Shown here: piece after piece, positions 1-8,134 of the stretch
Layout: every line of letters begins with the position of its first letter
Position numbering within the stretch: position 1 is the first letter of the stretch
From: Adlercreutzia muris
GTDB lineage: Bacteria; Actinomycetota; Coriobacteriia; Coriobacteriales; Eggerthellaceae
Assembly: GCF_008831045.1 (NCBI RefSeq)
Contig: NZ_WAJS01000026.1
Location: 1-41,849 of the forward strand
Direction of reading: 5' to 3'
DNA: 41,849 nucleotides
Notes under the pieces: generated by a model
Seen by the model: only the letters and a program-made list of their open reading frames with translations
Databases searched by the model: none
What the model was told of the DNA's origin: nothing
Translations under genes and position numbers: made by a program

Positions 1-69
1 CTCCAGGAACGCGTCCCAGCCCCCGGCGAGCCCTTCAGCCCCTCCGAGGGCTGGGACGCGTTCCTGGAG
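1..69. repeat. Perfect 21-22 bp inverted repeat at the window edge
   Basis: Bases 1-21 are the exact reverse complement of 49-69 (1-22 with 48-69 if one further pair is counted), with a loop of about 25 bases. The right arm encodes the conserved GWDAFLE stretch shared with the paralogue at ~6620. The left arm starts exactly at base 1 and has no counterpart in the paralogue. It could be a real hairpin, or a fold-back artefact if base 1 is a contig end. Confidence 0.8.
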
Positions 70-330
70 GGCCACCCCGGCGTGGACAACGCCGACGCGC
101 CCGCCTACGCCCCGGGCACCGACGCCAAAGGCGGCGTGGTGCCGGCCGATCCCTCCGACGACGACGGCTCCGATTCCGGCAAGACCCGCATCCGTCTCGC
201 CCAGACCGGGGACGCCCTGCTGGCCGCCGCTGTCCCCCTGGCGCTCGCGGCCCTCGCCGCCGGCGCGGTTCTCATCGCCCTCGTCGCCCGGCGCCGCCGC
301 TGGACTGGGGACGGAACCAGCCGCTGGTAA
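1..330 (+). CDS. C-terminal fragment of an LAxTG-anchored surface protein (5' end outside window)
   Basis: The frame is open from base 1 to the TAA at 328-330; the start lies upstream of the window. The visible part is the end of a wall-anchored protein: a Pro/Gly/Asp-rich spacer, the sortase-type motif LAQTG (codons 196-210), a hydrophobic Ala/Leu/Val segment and a terminal Arg-rich tail (RRRR). LAxTG is typical of class E sortase substrates in high-GC Gram-positives. From about residue 10 it aligns almost residue for residue with the last ~105 residues of the large surface protein ending at 6918 (shared GEPF.PSEGWDAFL, PGVDNADAPAY, GTD.KGG, KTRI.LAQTGD). The two are therefore paralogues or products of recent duplication or gene conversion. 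The first ~9 residues match less well, and their DNA is one arm of a perfect inverted repeat at the window edge, so they may be unreliable. Confidence 0.85.
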   Translation, partial: LQERVPAPGEPFSPSEGWDAFLEGHPGVDNADAPAYAPGTDAKGGVVPADPSDDDGSDSGKTRIRLAQTGDALLAAAVPLALAALAAGAVLIALVARRRRWTGDGTSRW

Positions 331-337
331 ACCCTGC

Positions 338-376
338 AGTTGGTTTCCCTTCCGCCAAGGAGGGGCCAACCGCCGC
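338..376 (+). terminator. Weak putative terminator hairpin after the first surface gene
   Basis: GTTGG near 339-343 can pair with CCAAC near 367-371. The interior contains CCCTT opposite AAGGAGGGG, with wobble pairs and a bulge. There is no T-tract. It resembles, in degraded form, the AAGGAGGG hairpin after the paralogous gene at 6996-7027, as expected if the gene tails and their 3' flanks were duplicated together. Confidence 0.3.
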
Positions 377-406
377 ACGACGGGCATCCGATAGCGGGGG
401 AGTCGC

Positions 407-435
407 TTAACGCGGCTCCCCCGTTTCGCTACAAT
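407..435 (+). promoter_or_regulatory. Putative sigma-70-type promoter of dapB
   Basis: TTAACG (407-412) and TACAAT (430-435) are separated by 17 bases. The -10 box lies 33 bases before the chosen dapB start. Both boxes match the consensus partly (4/6 and 5/6). Confidence 0.55.
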
Positions 436-468
436 GGGGCCATTGGCCGACAAGAAGGAGGAACCGCT

Positions 469-1242
469 ATGATACGAGTCGCCGTCGCCGGATGCGCCGG
501 ACGCATGGGAAGCGCCGTCGTGGATGCCGTCACCGCCGCCGAGGACGTGGAGATCGTCTGCGGCATCGACCCTCATGCCAGCGGCAAGGCAGATGCCTTC
601 CCCGTGTTCGCCACCGTGACCGAAGCCCTCGATGCCGTGGAGGCCGACGTGCTCGTGGACTTCACGCAGCCCGCCGTCGTTGCCGCAAACCTGGCCGTGG
701 CGCTGCCACGGGGCGTGGACTGCGTCGTGGGCACCACGGGCCTGGCCACCGCCACCTTAGAGGAGCTGGCCGCCAGCGCCGCAGATGGTACCTGCCTGTT
801 CTACGCGCCGAACTTCACCACCGGAGCCGTGCTCATGATGGAGTTCGCCCGCGCCGCCGCGCCCTACTTTCCCGAGGCCGAAGTCATCGAGTTCCACCAC
901 TGCAACAAGAAGGATGCCCCCTCGGGCACGGCCGTGCGCACAGCGCAGATGATCGCCGAGGCGCGCAGCCCGCGCGTCAGCGCCGCCCCCGGACGCGAGA
1001 CCGAGATGCCTGGAGCCGAGGGCGCCCGCGGGGCGCTCGTGGACGGCGTGCCGGTTCACGCCGTGCGCTCCATGGGCTATGTGGCCTCCCAGGAGGTCAT
1101 CTTCGGCTCCCTCGGCCAGACGCTGACCATCCGCCACGACTCGTGGGACCGCACCTCCTACATGCCCGGCGTGCTTCTGGGCATCCGCAGCGTGGGGGAG
1201 CGCGAGGGGCTCATCGTGGGCCTGGAAACCTTCATGGACTAG
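469..1242 (+). CDS. dapB: 4-hydroxy-tetrahydrodipicolinate reductase (DapB)
   Basis: DapB reduces the dehydrated product of DapA with NAD(P)H to tetrahydrodipicolinate, the second committed step of diaminopimelate/lysine synthesis in the cytoplasm. The 257-residue product has the usual family length. It shows the N-terminal dinucleotide-binding glycine motif (GCAGRMGS, residues 8-15) and the catalytic/substrate signature E-F-HH-x-NKKDAPSGT at residues 141-154 (His143-His144, Lys147/148). I chose ATG 469 because AAGGAGGA lies just upstream and the protein then begins directly at the Rossmann strand (MIRVAVAGC). An in-frame TTG at 340 would only add a non-conserved stretch lying upstream of the promoter. 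Unusually, the gene is separated from dapA by a 5.4-kb surface-protein gene. Confidence 0.97.
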   Translation: MIRVAVAGCAGRMGSAVVDAVTAAEDVEIVCGIDPHASGKADAFPVFATVTEALDAVEADVLVDFTQPAVVAANLAVALPRGVDCVVGTTGLATATLEELAASAADGTCLFYAPNFTTGAVLMMEFARAAAPYFPEAEVIEFHHCNKKDAPSGTAVRTAQMIAEARSPRVSAAPGRETEMPGAEGARGALVDGVPVHAVRSMGYVASQEVIFGSLGQTLTIRHDSWDRTSYMPGVLLGIRSVGEREGLIVGLETFMD

Positions 1243-1292
1243 CCGTCGCTCAAATTCAGCGGCCGACAGCGCCCTCGCTGCCGATAGACCGG

Positions 1293-1331
1293 GCCGCCCG
1301 AAAGGCCACCTGCCTTCGGGCGGCTTATCTT
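1293..1331 (+). terminator. Intrinsic terminator of dapB
   Basis: GCCGCCCGAA (1293-1302) pairs perfectly with TTCGGGCGGC (1315-1324). The stem is followed by TTATCTTTT. It isolates dapB from the downstream surface gene. Confidence 0.88.
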
Positions 1332-1370
1332 TTGCCGAGGGCGAAACTCATGCTTTTCCCAACCTCGATA

Positions 1371-1382
1371 TGAGTATATAAT
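1371..1382 (+). promoter_or_regulatory. Putative promoter of the large surface-protein gene
   Basis: A perfect TATAAT lies at 1377-1382 in a locally AT-rich patch, unlike the GC-rich surroundings. The -35 region at about 1354-1359 (TTTTCC) is a poor match. The distance to the translation start is about 95 bases, so there is a moderate 5' leader. Confidence 0.5.
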
Positions 1383-1476
1383 CATCGGTTATCTACAACT
1401 TGGCAACGAATGCGCCACGGTTCGACCACGGGGCTGCCCGGGCGCTGAACCCAGAGAGAGCCAGGAGATGACTGAC

Positions 1477-4400
1477 ATGAGAAAGACGCACCAGCACCGA
1501 CTCCTCCGCGGGGCCATGGCGGCCGTGCTCGCCTGCGGGCTCATGATGCCGACCACGGCACTCACCGCCTTCGCAGACGAGGAAAAAAGCGCTACCCCCC
1601 CCCTCGGTTCTAAGACCGAGGTAGGCTCCGACAGTACCTTCGACGCCGCCGTTTCCGATGCGGGCGCAGGCGAGCCCGCCGCCGGCGGGTCCGATGTTAC
1701 CGACGGGGGCACTCCCGAGGGCGCCGCCCATGCGGCGAGCCTGGGAACCCAGTATCTCGGACGTGCCGTTGGCTCCGATGGCGCTGAGGCGGCTCCTGCG
1801 AGCGCAGCGGCCGCCTCAGAGGGCGAGCCTGCGGCCCAGAGCAACACCGTGACCCTCGGCGGGTTCACCATGGTAGGCGAGGGCATTCAAGCGAGCGACT
1901 TCACCCTGGCGAGCAATCTGCTCACCATCAACACCGATAAGCCCTTCACCATCTCGGGCAGCAGTACCACGGTCGGCCTCGTGGTGCCCGCTGGCGTGAA
2001 GGCCCATATGACCCTCGACGGCATCACGGTGTCTGCGGGCTGCGCCTTTGATATCAAGGCTGGCGGCGAGGCTCATCTTATTCTGGCCGACGGCAAGACC
2101 AACTCCTTTACGAGCACCAACGTCAACTACCCCGGCATCCATTGCGGAACCGGGGCCGTGCTCTCCATAGACGATGCGGTGCCCAACATCGACGTCGACG
2201 GCAAGCCCATCACCCCGGCTCAGGGTCAAATCCCCGCAGGAACGAAGTATATTGACAATACGGGCGCAGAACGGGTGAGCACGGGCGACTACCTCACTTT
2301 GCTCGACAGCCCCAATCGCGGAACACTCGTCGTGCACGGCGGTGGAGACGGCGCAGCCCTGGGCGGCGCGTATCGCGAGGACGGCGGCTCCATGACTTTC
2401 AACGGCGGCCGCATCCAGGTGACCAACGGCGTGGGGCCGAATAGCGGCAGCGGAGGTGGCGCCGGTATCGGCGGCGGCAAGAACGCGGCAGGCACATCGC
2501 CCACCGAGTGGATCACCGTCAACGGCGGCTGGATCACCTCCAACGCTTCCTACCATGGCGCCGGCTTCGGCGGCGGGTGGAACAGCGGCACCACGGCGGT
2601 CGTCGCGGGCCTTGTCCAGTCCGCCCATCCGGGCGGCACCGGCAACATCCGCATCAACGGCGGCTACATCGAATCAAACGGCGGCAAGGACGGCAACGGC
2701 TTCGGCCGAGGCTGCTACGGTGATCGCAAGTACTGCGATAACCGCGACTACACCATCCTCATCACCGGTGGAACCATGATTCCCTCCGGTGGCACAAACC
2801 TCGGCGATCCCTGGGGCAACGACATCGGCGGTGCCGGCACCCAGACCAGCTCGAGCGGACACACCGACTCCACCATGGCGGCTACGGTCATTGTCTCCGG
2901 CGGCTCCGTCTATGTGGGCAAGCGCGCCGATGGCAACTACCGTTTCGATGGCATCGCCTACGGCTCGTTCACCGAGGCCGACGACGGCACGATCGCCCCC
3001 ATCAAGGACGAGCAGGTGGTGCCCATCACCATCAACCTGACCGCTGATCTGAAGGCCCTCGATCCCACTAACCCGAACCCCGACCTCGACCGCACCATCA
3101 CCTCGTGGAACCTGCTCGTGGGCGGCGAGGAGGTGGGCTACGGTGCGCCGGCCCAGTTCAACAACGGCAATCTGTACTTGTGGCTCACGCCCAAGCAGGC
3201 AGATCAGCAGGTGACCGTGCAGCTTTCCTATGAGGGCCCGGACGGCAAACCCGTACCCGTCGAGCCCCTCTATCGGCCGGCGGGCTCTACCGGCGGCGAG
3301 ACCAACCTCAAGCGCTACGTGTTCTTCGACTTGCAGGATGACTTCTTCGAGCAAAAGGACGGCGGCACCGGCGAGGCTACGGTGGCCTATGACGTCCTCA
3401 GCTCCTACGAGCAGAAGAAGTACAAGGACGATGTAGACGAGAACGGCCTGGTGAAGGTGCCTGTCGTGAAGAAGTCCTACGACGGCTTGCCCTACCAGGT
3501 GAAGGAACTCTCGGCCGACAACTCCATCAATTCCGGCGGTGACGACAACAAGCCCATCTGGGATCAGATCAGCTACCTGTGCCAGCTCTACGACGCGAAG
3601 GAGGGCAAGCTCGGCGCCGAGGTGCAGTCTGACGACATGCCCACCGATACGGGCCTCACCCGCTTCACCATGACCTCCACGCAGTACTCCTCCGACAAGG
3701 AGTACGTGGAGAGCTACTATGGCCACCGTGCCTACGGCTGGTGCGAGATCATTCCCGTGCCCGCCGTGCTGAAGATCTCCGAGGACAACGGAGCCGCCTG
3801 GGTGCGCCTTGCGAACGACGGCTCCTCCTACGAGGTGGTGAAGGAGACCGACGCGGAACCGGGCAACCGCCTGCGCCTGGCCTTCGATATTCGCTCGGCC
3901 AAGGGCACGGCCACCACGTGCAAGGCGCCCACGGGCTCGTTCCAGGTAATGATCGACGGCAAACCAGTCGGCGAGCCCATCGTGCTGCCCGCCGACGCCT
4001 TCAAAGCCGGTGCCGGGAAGGTGAGCTTCAAGGACGCCGAGGGCGCGAGCGTCCTCGGCTCGACCATCGAGGTTGTCCCGGGCGACGAAGGCCGCGAAAC
4101 CACGCGCGTGGTGTACTACCTCGATCCCTCCAATTTGGACGGGGCCCTCGATGCCCTGGCATCCGATGCGGCCAGCAATACCCACGAGGTGACGGTGCGC
4201 TACGTGCCCGACAAGAACTACGTGGAGGGCACCGAGGACAACCCGCAGAACGAGGCCACCCAGCCCACGCCCATCATTCCCGTGAAGCCCGAGGGCGGCG
4301 TCACACCCGAAGACCCGGACAAGGTGGAGATCGAGGACTCGCCCGATCCCGCGCCCGGCCCCGGCGGCACCGACCCGGACAACCCCACGGGCAAGATGCA

Positions 4401-6918
4401 GGTGGTGCGCAAGACCATCACCGTGAGCTACGGCGACTTCCACCAGAAGGACGCCGAACTGGACGATTTCTTCAAGATGGCCCTCACGTCCAACTCGTCG
4501 GCACCGGGCTCCTTCTCCGTGTCCAACACGGCCGTCGTGGATCTTCTGCGCGACAGCGACGGGAACCCGGTGATCGACGAGGACGGAAAGCTTCAGGTCG
4601 TGGTGAATTCCTGCGGCACCTCGGTCATCACCCTGGAGCAGAAGGCCAACGCCCTGTTCACGGGCATCAAGTACATCCTCACGGTGAACGTGACGCCCGA
4701 TCCCTCCATTCGCCCGAAGATCCAGATCCGTCTCACCTGGCGCAACCTGACGGCCCTCGGCGAGGCCGCCGGCGAACCTGCCTGCGCCCTTGTGTCCCGT
4801 GCCCTTGAGGCCGTAGCCTCGGGCAACGCGGCCTCCTTCGCCGCCACACGGGCCGCAGACGACCGCGCCGACACGCCGCCGCGCCCCGGAGATGTGCTGG
4901 AGTACACGGTCACGGGCCTGAACCTGACGCCGGGCTCTGCCTGGCAGGCTGCCGAGCTGAAGGACGCCATCGACCAGAAGCTCTCCTTCAACTCACGGTC
5001 GGTTGAGATCGCGCCGAACTACGCCACCCACTCCGATCGATATAATCTGGGAACCGCGGCTTTCTATCGGGGCTTCGACTGGGACGGCCTCGGCTGGAGC
5101 GAGGTGTCGCCCACGGCAACGGGCGCCAACGGCTTCACCTACGTCGCCCCCACGCTCACCAAGGGCATCGGCACCGTCTATGGCGGCCAGTCCACCTCAG
5201 TGCGCTTCCAGGCCACGGTAGGGGAGGACCAGGGCCTGGGAGACCGCCCCGGCGAGGACGGGAAGCTGCCCGAGCTGACCAACGAGCCCGAGGGCGCCGG
5301 CAGCTTCGGCAAGCCCGAGGGCGAACTGAAGCCCGGCGAGACCCCGACGGATCCGAAGCCCCTCGACCCCGCCGCCGACATCGAGATCGTCGGAGACGGC
5401 GACCCCGATCCGGAGACCGGAGCGTTCCCCAAGCCCGAGCCCACCCCGGTGCTGCCGAAGGACCCGGCCGCCGGCCATATCGTGACCACCGTGAAGGTGG
5501 AGCCCAAGGAGAAGGGGGAGGACCACGATGACGATCGCTTCCTCGTGGGCGACGTGCTCCAGGTGACCGTGACCTCCACGAACACCGAGCCGGACTCCAA
5601 GCTCGCCAATGCCGTCATCAAGGCGACGCTGCCCGAGGGCATGGAGCCCAAGCCCGGCACCATCGTGCTGACCGACGCCGAGGGCAACACCTACCCGGTA
5701 CCCGATTCGGCCTACGACCCCAAGACCGGCACCATCGCGGTGAACGCCGGCGACCTCTACGGCGGCGAGAGCGCCAAGCTCACCTTCGATGTGGAGGTGC
5801 TCTCGACACCGGACACCCGCGACCCGGACAACCCGGCCGATCCCGACGACCCGGACAAGCCCGGTACCGAGGGCGGTCGACCCACCGAGCCCGTCATCGA
5901 GGGCGGCACGCTGGGCGAGACGCCCACTGACGAGTGGGACCGTGAGCATCCCATGGTGCCCGACCCCGACAACCCGGACGGCCCCCTCGTGCCCGGTGAG
6001 CCCGCCGAACCAGGGGAGAAGCCCAAGCCTGGGACCCCCTTCGTACCCACCAAGCCCTGGCCCGAGCTGGAGGATGAGCTCGTCAGCACCCCGCCTACCA
6101 CCGACAAGGACATGCCGCCGGTGCTGCCGGCCTCTCCGAGCATCGAGGGCACAGACGGCGCCGAAGCCGACATCAAGCTGACGAAGACGGCCGAGAACCT
6201 CACGCGCGGCGACGGCACCACCGCCGTGGGCGACGCGATCCGCTACACCGTGACGCTGTCGAACTCCAAGCCGCACTCCATGTGGTACGGCGCGGTCATC
6301 CGCGACGTGTTGCCGCAGGGCCTGGAGCCGCTGGCGGGCACCATAAGGCTCACCGCACCCGACGGATCCACCGTGGACGTGCCCGACGCCGCCTACGACC
6401 CGGCCACCCGCACGCTGGCCGTCACAGTCGGCGACCTGGCCGGCGGCCGCACCGCCGTGCTCACCTTCGAGTGCGAGGTGACCGAGGAGGCTGTCGGGGC
6501 CGACATTGGCAACGTAGCGAGCGCCCACGGCAAGACCCCGGCCGGCGTGGATGTGGACAGCGTGTCGCCCGGTGCCGAACGCCCGACCCCGGGCGAGCCC
6601 TTCGTGCCCTCCGAGGGCTGGGACGCCTTCTTGAAGGATAGCCCCGGCGTGGACAACGCCGATGCGCCGGCCTACACCCCCGGCACCGATTCCAAGGGCG
6701 GCATCAAGCCGGCCGACGAGCAGGACGACGGGGGCGACGGCGCCGGTGCCGGCAAGGGCGATTCCAAGACCCGCATCAAGCTGGCCCAGACCGGCGACCA
6801 GCTGCTCGGCGCGGCCGTCGCCCTGGCGCTGGCCGCCGCGGCCGCGCTTGCCGTTCTCGTTGCGGTGGCGGTGCGCCGGCGGCGCGAGCGCCGCGACCGG
6901 CACACCGGCCAGTGGTAG
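1477..6918 (+). CDS. Giant LAxTG cell-wall-anchored surface protein with beta-helix-like and DUF11-like repeats
   Basis: This 1813-residue secreted protein is anchored to the wall. It has a signal peptide (MRKTHQHRLL, then a hydrophobic core) with likely cleavage after AFA at about residue 33. Residues ~286-475 are Gly/Asn-rich with recurrent NGG-x-I turns (FNGGRI, VNGGWI, INGGYI, ITGGTM), suggesting a parallel beta-helix. Three domains of the DUF11/isopeptide-fimbrial type lie at ~1133-1248, 1354-1444 and 1564-1672; the last two share TLPEGMEP/VLPQGLEP and AYDP-x-T. They are separated by Pro/Asp/Glu-rich spacers. The LAQTG sorting motif is at 1769-1773, then a membrane helix and an RRRRERR tail. 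ATG 1477 is preferred to ATG 1468 because AGGAG ends directly at 1467, giving 9-base spacing to 1477 and none to 1468. An adhesin role is inferred; the ligand is unknown. Confidence 0.9.
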   Translation: MRKTHQHRLLRGAMAAVLACGLMMPTTALTAFADEEKSATPPLGSKTEVGSDSTFDAAVSDAGAGEPAAGGSDVTDGGTPEGAAHAASLGTQYLGRAVGSDGAEAAPASAAAASEGEPAAQSNTVTLGGFTMVGEGIQASDFTLASNLLTINTDKPFTISGSSTTVGLVVPAGVKAHMTLDGITVSAGCAFDIKAGGEAHLILADGKTNSFTSTNVNYPGIHCGTGAVLSIDDAVPNIDVDGKPITPAQGQIPAGTKYIDNTGAERVSTGDYLTLLDSPNRGTLVVHGGGDGAALGGAYREDGGSMTFNGGRIQVTNGVGPNSGSGGGAGIGGGKNAAGTSPTEWITVNGGWITSNASYHGAGFGGGWNSGTTAVVAGLVQSAHPGGTGNIRINGGYIESNGGKDGNGFGRGCYGDRKYCDNRDYTILITGGTMIPSGGTNLGDPWGNDIGGAGTQTSSSGHTDSTMAATVIVSGGSVYVGKRADGNYRFDGIAYGSFTEADDGTIAPIKDEQVVPITINLTADLKALDPTNPNPDLDRTITSWNLLVGGEEVGYGAPAQFNNGNLYLWLTPKQADQQVTVQLSYEGPDGKPVPVEPLYRPAGSTGGETNLKRYVFFDLQDDFFEQKDGGTGEATVAYDVLSSYEQKKYKDDVDENGLVKVPVVKKSYDGLPYQVKELSADNSINSGGDDNKPIWDQISYLCQLYDAKEGKLGAEVQSDDMPTDTGLTRFTMTSTQYSSDKEYVESYYGHRAYGWCEIIPVPAVLKISEDNGAAWVRLANDGSSYEVVKETDAEPGNRLRLAFDIRSAKGTATTCKAPTGSFQVMIDGKPVGEPIVLPADAFKAGAGKVSFKDAEGASVLGSTIEVVPGDEGRETTRVVYYLDPSNLDGALDALASDAASNTHEVTVRYVPDKNYVEGTEDNPQNEATQPTPIIPVKPEGGVTPEDPDKVEIEDSPDPAPGPGGTDPDNPTGKMQVVRKTITVSYGDFHQKDAELDDFFKMALTSNSSAPGSFSVSNTAVVDLLRDSDGNPVIDEDGKLQVVVNSCGTSVITLEQKANALFTGIKYILTVNVTPDPSIRPKIQIRLTWRNLTALGEAAGEPACALVSRALEAVASGNAASFAATRAADDRADTPPRPGDVLEYTVTGLNLTPGSAWQAAELKDAIDQKLSFNSRSVEIAPNYATHSDRYNLGTAAFYRGFDWDGLGWSEVSPTATGANGFTYVAPTLTKGIGTVYGGQSTSVRFQATVGEDQGLGDRPGEDGKLPELTNEPEGAGSFGKPEGELKPGETPTDPKPLDPAADIEIVGDGDPDPETGAFPKPEPTPVLPKDPAAGHIVTTVKVEPKEKGEDHDDDRFLVGDVLQVTVTSTNTEPDSKLANAVIKATLPEGMEPKPGTIVLTDAEGNTYPVPDSAYDPKTGTIAVNAGDLYGGESAKLTFDVEVLSTPDTRDPDNPADPDDPDKPGTEGGRPTEPVIEGGTLGETPTDEWDREHPMVPDPDNPDGPLVPGEPAEPGEKPKPGTPFVPTKPWPELEDELVSTPPTTDKDMPPVLPASPSIEGTDGAEADIKLTKTAENLTRGDGTTAVGDAIRYTVTLSNSKPHSMWYGAVIRDVLPQGLEPLAGTIRLTAPDGSTVDVPDAAYDPATRTLAVTVGDLAGGRTAVLTFECEVTEEAVGADIGNVASAHGKTPAGVDVDSVSPGAERPTPGEPFVPSEGWDAFLKDSPGVDNADAPAYTPGTDSKGGIKPADEQDDGGDGAGAGKGDSKTRIKLAQTGDQLLGAAVALALAAAAALAVLVAVAVRRRRERRDRHTGQW
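6593..6918 (+). repeat. C-terminal module duplicated from the tail at 1-330
   Basis: The last ~325 bases of the large surface gene are a direct, diverged copy of bases ~22-330: the same residue order from PGEPF to the Arg-rich tail, with differences mainly in linker length and third codon positions. Both copies are on the + strand and bracket dapB plus most of this gene, so they are potential substrates for homologous recombination. Confidence 0.85.
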
Positions 6919-6995
6919 GGGAGGGGCCTTCGCGACGGGCATCCCCATTCCCGATCGTCCGCCCATAAGGTAGAGGCTCATCTGCACCACTCCCG

Positions 6996-7034
6996 CAAGG
7001 AGGGCAGCCCCAAGGCCGCCCTCCTTGTGCGTTT
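6996..7034 (+). terminator. Terminator of the large surface-protein gene
   Basis: CAAGGAGGGC (6996-7005) pairs perfectly with GCCCTCCTTG (7018-7027) around a 12-base loop. It is followed by TGCGTTT, a weak T-tract. Confidence 0.65.
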
Positions 7035-7076
7035 GGCGAACTTCCGCGAGCCCGGGTCCTCCGAGGCGAACATCAG

Positions 7077-7085
7077 TGGCATAAT
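7077..7085 (+). promoter_or_regulatory. Putative extended -10 promoter of dapA
   Basis: TGG followed by CATAAT (7080-7085) forms an extended -10 element, 60 bases upstream of the dapA start. No clear -35 box is visible. Confidence 0.45.
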
Positions 7086-7144
7086 AGCCAGCGAGTTGAT
7101 TGGCAGGGGCCCGCGCCCCGGCATTCGCCTAAGGAGAAACACCG

Positions 7145-8047
7145 ATGGAAAGCACCCGCAACCCTCGCTTCGGCCGCCTCATCCCGGCCATGGTCACCCC
7201 CTTCGATGAGAACCTCGAGCTCGACCTGGATCGGGCCCAGGAGCTGGCCTGCCGCCTCGTGGACGGCGGCGTGGACGCCATCATCGTGAACGGCACCACC
7301 GGCGAGAGCCCCACGGTGTTCTACCCCCAGAAGCTCGAGCTGTTCCGCGCCGTGGTAAGTGCCGTGGCCGGCCGGGTGCCCGTCATTGCGAACGTGGGCG
7401 ACAACTGTACCGCCGACACGGTGTCCTTCGCCCAGGATGCCGGCCAGCTCGGCGTCGACGGCTTCATGTGCGTGGTTCCCTACTACAACAAGCCGCCCCA
7501 GGAGGGCCTGTACCGCCACTTCAAGACCATCGCTGACTCCACGGATATGCCCATCATCCTGTACAACATCCCCGGACGCTGCTCCATCAACATGGAGGCC
7601 GAGACCACCCTGCGCCTGGCCCGCGACTGCGACAACATCGTGGCCATCAAGGAGGCCTCGGGCAACCTCGACCAGGTGAGGACCATCATCGACGGCGCCC
7701 CGGCCGACTTCGACGTGTACTCCGGCGACGACTCCGCCACCCTGGACATCATGCGCCTGGGCGGCGCGGGCGTCATCTCCACCATCGGCAATGTGGCCCC
7801 CGCGCGCATGAAGGAGATCGTGGAGGCGGCCGCGGCTGGCGACTGGGAGGCGGCCGAGGCGGCCAACGAGGCCCTGCTGCCGCTCATGACCGGCCTCTTC
7901 GCCACGGCGAACCCCATTCTCGTGAAAGAGGCCCTGAAGCTCATCGGCTTCCCCGTCGGCGGCGTGCGCCTGCCGCTCGTGGACGCCACCCCCGAGCAGT
8001 CCGCGACCCTGGCCGCCATCATGAGCGAGGTGGGCGTGCTGGCCTAG
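7145..8047 (+). CDS. dapA: 4-hydroxy-tetrahydrodipicolinate synthase (DapA)
   Basis: DapA condenses pyruvate with aspartate semialdehyde, the first committed step of the diaminopimelate/lysine pathway. The 300-residue TIM-barrel protein has the family landmarks: GTTGESP near residue 50 (pyruvate-binding turn), Tyr140 in YNIPGRC (proton relay) and the Schiff-base Lys169 in AIKEASG. Length is normal. ATG 7145 has AAGGAG about 8 bases upstream. The gene has its own promoter and a strong terminator, so it looks monocistronic although dapB lies 5.9 kb upstream. In many genomes dapA and dapB are adjacent, so the surface gene probably inserted between them. Confidence 0.97.
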   Translation: MESTRNPRFGRLIPAMVTPFDENLELDLDRAQELACRLVDGGVDAIIVNGTTGESPTVFYPQKLELFRAVVSAVAGRVPVIANVGDNCTADTVSFAQDAGQLGVDGFMCVVPYYNKPPQEGLYRHFKTIADSTDMPIILYNIPGRCSINMEAETTLRLARDCDNIVAIKEASGNLDQVRTIIDGAPADFDVYSGDDSATLDIMRLGGAGVISTIGNVAPARMKEIVEAAAAGDWEAAEAANEALLPLMTGLFATANPILVKEALKLIGFPVGGVRLPLVDATPEQSATLAAIMSEVGVLA

Positions 8048-8069
8048 GTGGGCCCCTGCTGGAACCGTG

Positions 8070-8103
8070 AACGCCGGTCCGCCACGGGCGGGTCGGCGTT
8101 TTT
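8070..8103 (+). terminator. Strong intrinsic terminator of dapA
   Basis: A 14-bp stem, continuous if two G-T wobbles are allowed (left arm 8070-8083, right arm 8087-8100), has a 3-base loop ACG and is followed by TTT, giving a TTTTT run from the end of the stem. Confidence 0.92.
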
Positions 8104-8134
8104 GCAGACATATCCCCGAACGACAAGGAACTTC

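Noticed and set aside
340-468. Upstream extension of DapB to TTG 340
   Set aside because: Covers the putative promoter and adds residues not found in the family; ATG 469 has a strong ribosome site.
2335-2900. Repetitive GGCGGC-rich stretch in the surface gene as a CRISPR or tandem repeat array
   Set aside because: The repetition is at protein level (NGG turns) with irregular spacing; there are no identical repeats with unique spacers.
2674-4443. Long - strand open frame antisense to the large surface gene
   Set aside because: No ribosome site or domain, and the composition is a mirror of the sense Gly/Asp/Val-rich codons.
8048-8134. Upstream extension of RNase J to GTG 8048
   Set aside because: It would pass through the dapA terminator stem; ATG 8135 has a ribosome site and fits better.
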